This document shows, piece by piece, positions 15,298 to 18,362 of a stretch of DNA of 18,362 nucleotides. A program made the position numbers and the translations under genes. The notes beneath the pieces were generated by a model. The model was given only the letters and a program-made list of their open reading frames with translations. It was not told where the DNA came from and did not search any database. Origin of the DNA: DRQF01 sp964559135 (lineage in GTDB: Bacteria > Planctomycetota > GCA-002687715 > DRQF01); contig CAZLGG010000077.1 in assembly GCA_964559135.1 (NCBI GenBank), forward strand, positions 1 through 18,362, in the 5' to 3' direction. Position 1 is the first letter of the stretch, and each line of letters begins with the position of its first letter.

Positions 15298-16874
15298 TGA
15301 TGTTCTTCGCACTCAGCAAACAGGCCGGCCAGATCGCGGTGACCAACGCCGACGTCCAGGAGAAGTTTCCGGGACTCGTGCAGGAGATCACATCCAATCT
15401 GGGGGCCTTCCTTCCCGAATTGATTCTGGCCGTGGGGGTCATGTGGGTGATCATGGCGGATCTTTTCACCCGCCGTGAGCACTCGCGGAGGATGGGCTTT
15501 CACGCCTTCACCTTCGTGGCCGTGGCCCTCCTGTCGGTCATCTGCCACGGTTTCTCGGGCGACCAGGAACTCTTTCGTGGGATGATCGTCGACGACGGGT
15601 TCGGTGCATTCTTCAAGGTCCTCCTCCTCGTGGGGACGTTGATCTGCATCCCCATGGTCATGATGACCAAGTCCTTCGAAGGTCGGCGCATGGGCGAGTT
15701 CTATGGGCTTCTCCTGGGAAGCGTGCTGGGCATGTTCCTCATGGTCACGGCGAAGAACATGCTCATGTTTTTCCTCGGGATCGAGTTCGCGAGCTACACG
15801 TCCTATCTCCTCACCGGCTACCTCAAGGGGGACCGTCGCGGCGCCGAGGGCGCGCTGAAGTACGTCATCTACGGTTCCGTGGCGTCCGGGGCGATGGCCT
15901 ATGGGCTTTCCCTGCTCTACGGATTGACCGGCAGCCTGGACATGGCGGACGTGGCGCAGGGGCTCATCGTGAGCCGCACCACCGACGTCACCGTGCTGAT
16001 CGCGGGGCTGCTTTGCTTCGCGGGTTTCGGCTACAAGATCGCCGCGTTCCCCATGCACTTTTGGTCGCCGGACGTCTATGAAGGCGCTCCGATCCCGTTC
16101 ACCGCTTTCCTGTCCGTGATCTCCAAGGCGGCGGGCTTCGCCGTGCTCCTTCGATTCGCGGAGGGAATGATGGGGACGGGCCGTTGGGAATTGCCCCTCG
16201 CGAACGGCGACGTCGTCGGTGTGAATTGGCCCCTCGTTGTCGGCGTGATCGCTGCGCTCACCATGACCGTCGGCAACTTCGCGGCGCTCTTCCAGCGGAA
16301 CCTGAAACGCCTCCTCGCGTATTCGAGCATCGCCCATGCGGGCTATCTGCTCATGGGCATCGCGGCCCTGGCGCCCCACGCGGAGAATGCCCTCCCTGGC
16401 TGGCAGCCGATCCTCTTCTATCTGGTGGCATATCTCTTCATGAACCTCGGCGCCTTCCTCGTCGTGTCCATCATCGCGGAGAAAACGGGGCGAGAAACCC
16501 TCGACGCCTATCGGGGCCTCGGTGCTCGCAGTGCGCTCCTTGCGGTCGCGCTGGGAATCTTTCTGATCTCGCTCATCGGATTGCCCCCCACGGGTGGATT
16601 CACGGGAAAGGTGCAGCTGATCAAGGCCGTCGTCGACGATGGGCAGATCTGGTTGGCCCTTGTCGCGGTGGTGAATACCGTGGTCTCGGTCTACTACTAC
16701 GCTCGCATCATTCGTTTGATGTTCCTGGAGGAGTCGGACGATACCTCGAAGGTGCCCTTGAGTGCGCCCGTGAGCGCTTTCGTCGTTCTGATGGTCGTCC
16801 CGGTCCTCTGGCTGGGCGTGTTCTTCGGATCGACACTGGACTTCATTCGGGATCTGACCCTCACCCTCGGTTGA
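15297..16874 (+). CDS. nuoN: NADH-quinone oxidoreductase subunit N
   Basis: The 525-aa third antiporter-like proton pump (ND2 homologue). Glu163 in FFLGIEFASYTSYLLTGYL and Lys247 in GYKIAAFPMHFWSPDVYEGA are the channel pair expected for the family, and LLAYSSIAHAGYLLMG is the standard central motif. The first 38 residues form an N-terminal extension before helix 1 (GAFLPELILAVGVMWVIM). ATG 15297 overlaps the nuoM stop as TGATG; the next codon is also ATG (15300). It completes the membrane arm. A new gene begins 22 nt after its stop, close enough to share the transcript. Confidence 0.95.
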   Translation: MMFFALSKQAGQIAVTNADVQEKFPGLVQEITSNLGAFLPELILAVGVMWVIMADLFTRREHSRRMGFHAFTFVAVALLSVICHGFSGDQELFRGMIVDDGFGAFFKVLLLVGTLICIPMVMMTKSFEGRRMGEFYGLLLGSVLGMFLMVTAKNMLMFFLGIEFASYTSYLLTGYLKGDRRGAEGALKYVIYGSVASGAMAYGLSLLYGLTGSLDMADVAQGLIVSRTTDVTVLIAGLLCFAGFGYKIAAFPMHFWSPDVYEGAPIPFTAFLSVISKAAGFAVLLRFAEGMMGTGRWELPLANGDVVGVNWPLVVGVIAALTMTVGNFAALFQRNLKRLLAYSSIAHAGYLLMGIAALAPHAENALPGWQPILFYLVAYLFMNLGAFLVVSIIAEKTGRETLDAYRGLGARSALLAVALGIFLISLIGLPPTGGFTGKVQLIKAVVDDGQIWLALVAVVNTVVSVYYYARIIRLMFLEESDDTSKVPLSAPVSAFVVLMVVPVLWLGVFFGSTLDFIRDLTLTLG

Positions 16875-16896
16875 GGCGGACGGAGACTCAGAAGAC

Positions 16897-17646
16897 ATGA
16901 TCGCCAACGACATCATCGAAACCATGCACGCTGCCATGACCGTGGAGGCGCGCTCGGTTCTCAACTATGTCCTCCACAACACGTGGCCCACCGTGATCGA
17001 CGGCCGCGACGAGGCGGCCATGCAGATGTTCAAGGATGCCTGGGCCGAGGAAGAACCTTTTCTCTCCCGTTTGGTGGTCATGATCGAGGAGTTGGGCGGC
17101 GATCCCACGCCCGAGGCGGCGTTCCGATTCGCGCCTTCCCGTCTGAATTTCTCCGTGGCTCATCATCTGCTGGGCGTCGTGCCGCCTCTCATCCAGGACG
17201 AGATCGACCTCCTCGGGCAGCTCGCCGAGGACGTGGCCGGCGCGGCCCCCTTGGGCAAGCTTTTGAGCGACCTCATCGCGGTCAAGAAGCGTTGGATGGA
17301 CCTGATGGTCGAAACCAACGAGAAGAACGAGGAGGCCAAACGCCGGGAGCGGGAAAGCGGAGAGCAAGCCGCGGCGGCCACGGGAGCGGGAGCGAGCAGC
17401 GACGATCCGATGTCGTTCCGCGACGCGGACATGGAATTGGAAGATCGGATGGCGCGGGTCGAGAACCAGCCGTTGGACATGAAGCTCTGGGCCGCCATGG
17501 CTCAGACGGACTGCACCGCTTGCGGCTATGACTGCGAGGGCTATGCGAAGGCTCTCGCCTCCGGCGAGGAGAAAGACCCCAACAAGTGCGTCCCCGGCGA
17601 GGACGACACCGCCAACATGGTCAAGAAGCTCCTCGAGAAGTCCTGA
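16897..17646 (+). CDS. Ferritin-like helical protein with C-terminal Fe-S domain, nuo-linked
   Basis: A 249-aa soluble protein I do not recognise as a named family. Residues 1-140 look like a helical bundle with a ferritin-type second helix, EEEPFLSRLVVMIEELGGDP, which resembles the EExxH...LGGxP block of ferritin-like proteins, but the His is Phe55 and the fourth-helix ligands are missing (AVKKRWMDLM). A diiron site is therefore doubtful; Glu17, Glu51-53 and Glu102 remain. Residues 141-190 are a charged, Ala/Gly-containing linker. Residues 195-249 carry a four-Cys domain: DCTACGYDCEGYAKAL then KCVPG (Cys206, 209, 213, 231), the spacing of the RnfB/PF04060-type [4Fe-4S] domain and of N-terminal domains in some sulfite reductase flavoproteins. 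No signal peptide or membrane helix. It is the last gene of the NuoEFG-less complex I operon, 22 nt after nuoN, suggesting an electron-transfer or assembly role. Confidence 0.8.
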   Translation: MIANDIIETMHAAMTVEARSVLNYVLHNTWPTVIDGRDEAAMQMFKDAWAEEEPFLSRLVVMIEELGGDPTPEAAFRFAPSRLNFSVAHHLLGVVPPLIQDEIDLLGQLAEDVAGAAPLGKLLSDLIAVKKRWMDLMVETNEKNEEAKRRERESGEQAAAATGAGASSDDPMSFRDADMELEDRMARVENQPLDMKLWAAMAQTDCTACGYDCEGYAKALASGEEKDPNKCVPGEDDTANMVKKLLEKS

Positions 17647-17676
17647 AGCGGCAAGAGGAGCAGCGCGCTTTCGCCA

Positions 17677-17702
17677 CTCGCGTGCCTGGGAGGTGACGCG
17701 AG
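17677..17702. terminator. Weak hairpin after the nuo operon
   Basis: CTCGCGT (17677-17683) pairs with ACGCGAG (17696-17702) around a 12-nt loop, 30 nt after the last operon stop codon and next to the convergent minus-strand fragment. Position suits a terminator, but there is no T tract on either side and the stem is only 7 bp. Confidence 0.3.
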
Positions 17703-17741
17703 CCTCAGCGGACGATGACGCGGAGCGCGTCGGTGATGGAG
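17703..17741. repeat. 39-nt direct repeat, copy 1
   Basis: Identical at 37 of 39 positions to 18306-18344, in the same orientation and 603 bp away. On the minus strand it encodes the C-terminal SIT(D/N)ALRV(I/V)VR-stop. Both differences are transitions, one silent for Val/Ile-type exchange and one for Asp/Asn, consistent with a duplicated coding end. Confidence 0.85.
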
Positions 17742-17932
17742 GCCCCCATCCGCAACACGTCCGTGGTGTTGCCCCCCGGCAACAGCTGGGTCACGTTCCC
17801 CTCCGGCGCCTGGAGATCGAACAGCGTCGTTCCGGAACGAATCCGCACGTCTTGTCTGTGCTTCGCTTCAACGCGCAGAGCAAGCTCTGCGTCCCGGAGG
17901 GTGAAGCCGTCGCGACCCCAGGAAAATGACAT
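17705..17932 (-). pseudogene. C-terminal gene fragment, probable remnant
   Basis: A minus-strand open frame of 75 codons ending at TGA 17707-17705. The C-terminal part (LFDLQAPEGNVTQLLPGGNT, then RMGASITDALRVIVR) looks like real protein, and its last 12 residues recur almost unchanged in a second frame at the window's right end. The N-terminal part reads through a 40-nt repeat (encoding AELALRVEAKH) and then into an inverted-repeat element, so no natural start or upstream domain is visible. The best reading is the tail of a truncated paralogue into which repeats have been inserted. Family and function are unknown; it could still be a small expressed protein from the ATG at 17932. Confidence 0.4.
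17852..17891. repeat. 40-nt dyad repeat, copy 1
   Basis: Matches 18183-18222 at 36 of 40 positions in the same orientation. The core CGCAGAGCAAGCTCTGCG is an 8-bp inverted repeat around AA, preceded by the shared GCTTCGCTTCAA. The pattern resembles intergenic REP-type elements. It lies inside the minus-strand fragment frame, where it encodes AELALRVEAKH. Confidence 0.8.
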
Positions 17933-18024
17933 CTCACGGAGCCGCCGAGGCACGGAGAGGCATGGGACGAGCGGCCTACGAGCTGTCCTCTCCTTTCTCT
18001 CCGCGGCTCTGTGCCTCCGTGAGA
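17932..18024. repeat. Imperfect 28-bp inverted repeat, REP/MITE-like
   Basis: The arms 17932-17959 and 17997-18024 match as reverse complements at 23 of 28 positions, both starting TCTCACGGAG, around a 37-nt loop. The cacggagg/ctccgtg core resembles short inverted repeats scattered between genes in many environmental bacterial genomes. It is followed by a run of A (CAAAAAAC). It encodes no transposase, and no target-site duplication is obvious. Confidence 0.7.
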
Positions 18025-18305
18025 CAAAAAACGAGGACGTCAATGGAGGCCCGAACCTCGACGCCTTCGTCGCGCAACGAGGAGGTTTCGATGACGTGGA
18101 GCGAAGAGCTTGCTCTTGATGCCGCGTCGCGGGGTGTCGATCACTTCACCACCGTTTGTAGGCGCACCAAATTCTGCGCCATTTGTCCGCGCTTCGCTTC
18201 AATGTGCAGAGCAAGCTCTGCGCGCCAAATGATGATGCCTCGGCGGGATTCGAGGGGACGGGGAGTTCCCTCTTCAGAGAGGAAGGACTCATAGCTCGGA
18301 ACGTT
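18025..18305. other. Non-coding repeat-rich gap
   Basis: Apart from the 40-nt repeat copy at 18183-18222 and a related degenerate dyad AAGAGCTTGCTCTT (18104-18117), I see no frame with coding character or a recognisable product here. The short open frames on the plus strand start inside repeats and have no Shine-Dalgarno or family resemblance. Confidence 0.5.
18183..18222. repeat. 40-nt dyad repeat, copy 2
   Basis: Second copy of the 17852-17891 element with four transitions. The dyad GCAGAGCAAGCTCTGC is intact. It sits between GGCGCACCAAAT (18157-18172 region) and CGCGCCAAAT, which add a further partial inverted symmetry. No gene overlaps it convincingly. Confidence 0.8.
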
Positions 18306-18344
18306 CCTCAGCGGACGACGACGCGGAGCGCGTTGGTGATGGAG
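18306..18344. repeat. 39-nt direct repeat, copy 2
   Basis: Second copy of the repeat at 17703-17741 (37 of 39 identical). It carries the stop codon and C-terminal codons of the minus-strand frame at the window edge. Confidence 0.85.
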
Positions 18345-18362
18345 ACCTGGGGCCAGGGTTTC
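18308..18362 (-). CDS. C-terminal end of an unknown protein continuing past the window
   Basis: Minus-strand frame entering from beyond the right edge and ending at TGA 18310-18308, encoding KPWPQVSITNALRVVVR. The last 12 residues match the end of the fragment at 17705 (SITDALRVIVR) and the DNA is 95% identical over 39 nt, so this is probably the tail of a paralogous gene whose body is outside the window. No function can be assigned from 17 residues. Confidence 0.5.
   Translation of the reverse strand, partial: KPWPQVSITNALRVVVR

Noticed and set aside
15135..16964. Minus-strand open frame of 609 codons across nuoM-nuoN
   Set aside because: Same shadow pattern; the plus strand encodes canonical NuoN.
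17926..18294. Plus-strand open frame of 122 codons at the right end
   Set aside because: It starts inside the inverted-repeat element and runs through the 40-nt repeat; product has no coding character or ribosome binding site.

Overview
The window is GC-rich and densely coding. It comes from a Gram-negative (diderm) bacterium: there is an outer-membrane porin with a C-terminal aromatic residue, a LysM/L,D-transpeptidase, and Fur-box-like operator sequence. I cannot place it in a phylum from sequence alone. I see no tRNA, rRNA, CRISPR array, transposase or phage gene.

Left part (1-5.3 kb), accessory and housekeeping genes. On the minus strand is tag (3-methyladenine DNA glycosylase I), cut by the window edge just before its C-terminus. 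It diverges from an APC-family amino-acid permease on the plus strand; the 380-nt gap between them holds a perfect 34-bp palindrome. Converging on the permease is a two-gene minus-strand unit, an outer-membrane porin followed by a small monoheme c-type cytochrome, joined by a TGATG stop/start overlap. Two overlapping Fur-box-like sites lie directly on the predicted promoter of this unit, so iron repression is likely. Divergent from it is a membrane-anchored LysM plus YkuD L,D-transpeptidase.

Central part (5.35-17.65 kb), respiratory operon. An extended -10 promoter candidate and a structured leader precede nuoA-B-C-D-H-I-J-K-L-M-N. The genes are tightly packed (overlaps of 1 nt to gaps of 82 nt) and encode a complete membrane arm and Q-module of complex I. 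There is no nuoE, nuoF or nuoG, so the locus encodes an 11-subunit complex without the NADH-oxidising module. The last gene, 22 nt after nuoN, encodes an unfamiliar 249-aa protein: a ferritin-like helical region lacking most iron ligands, a charged linker, and a C-terminal four-cysteine Fe-S domain of the RnfB type. Its position makes it a candidate electron-input or assembly partner for the NuoEFG-less complex. NuoI (Lys/Ala/Glu-rich tail), NuoM (about 80 extra residues in the first external loop) and NuoL (hydrophilic insert near residues 512-585) also carry extra segments.

Right end (17.65-18.36 kb), a repeat-rich gene remnant. It contains a short minus-strand coding fragment, a second copy of its C-terminal 39 nt at the window edge belonging to a gene that continues outside, two copies of a 40-nt dyad repeat, and an imperfect 28-bp inverted repeat resembling a REP/MITE-type element. 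This looks like tandem paralogues, one of them truncated and invaded by repeats.
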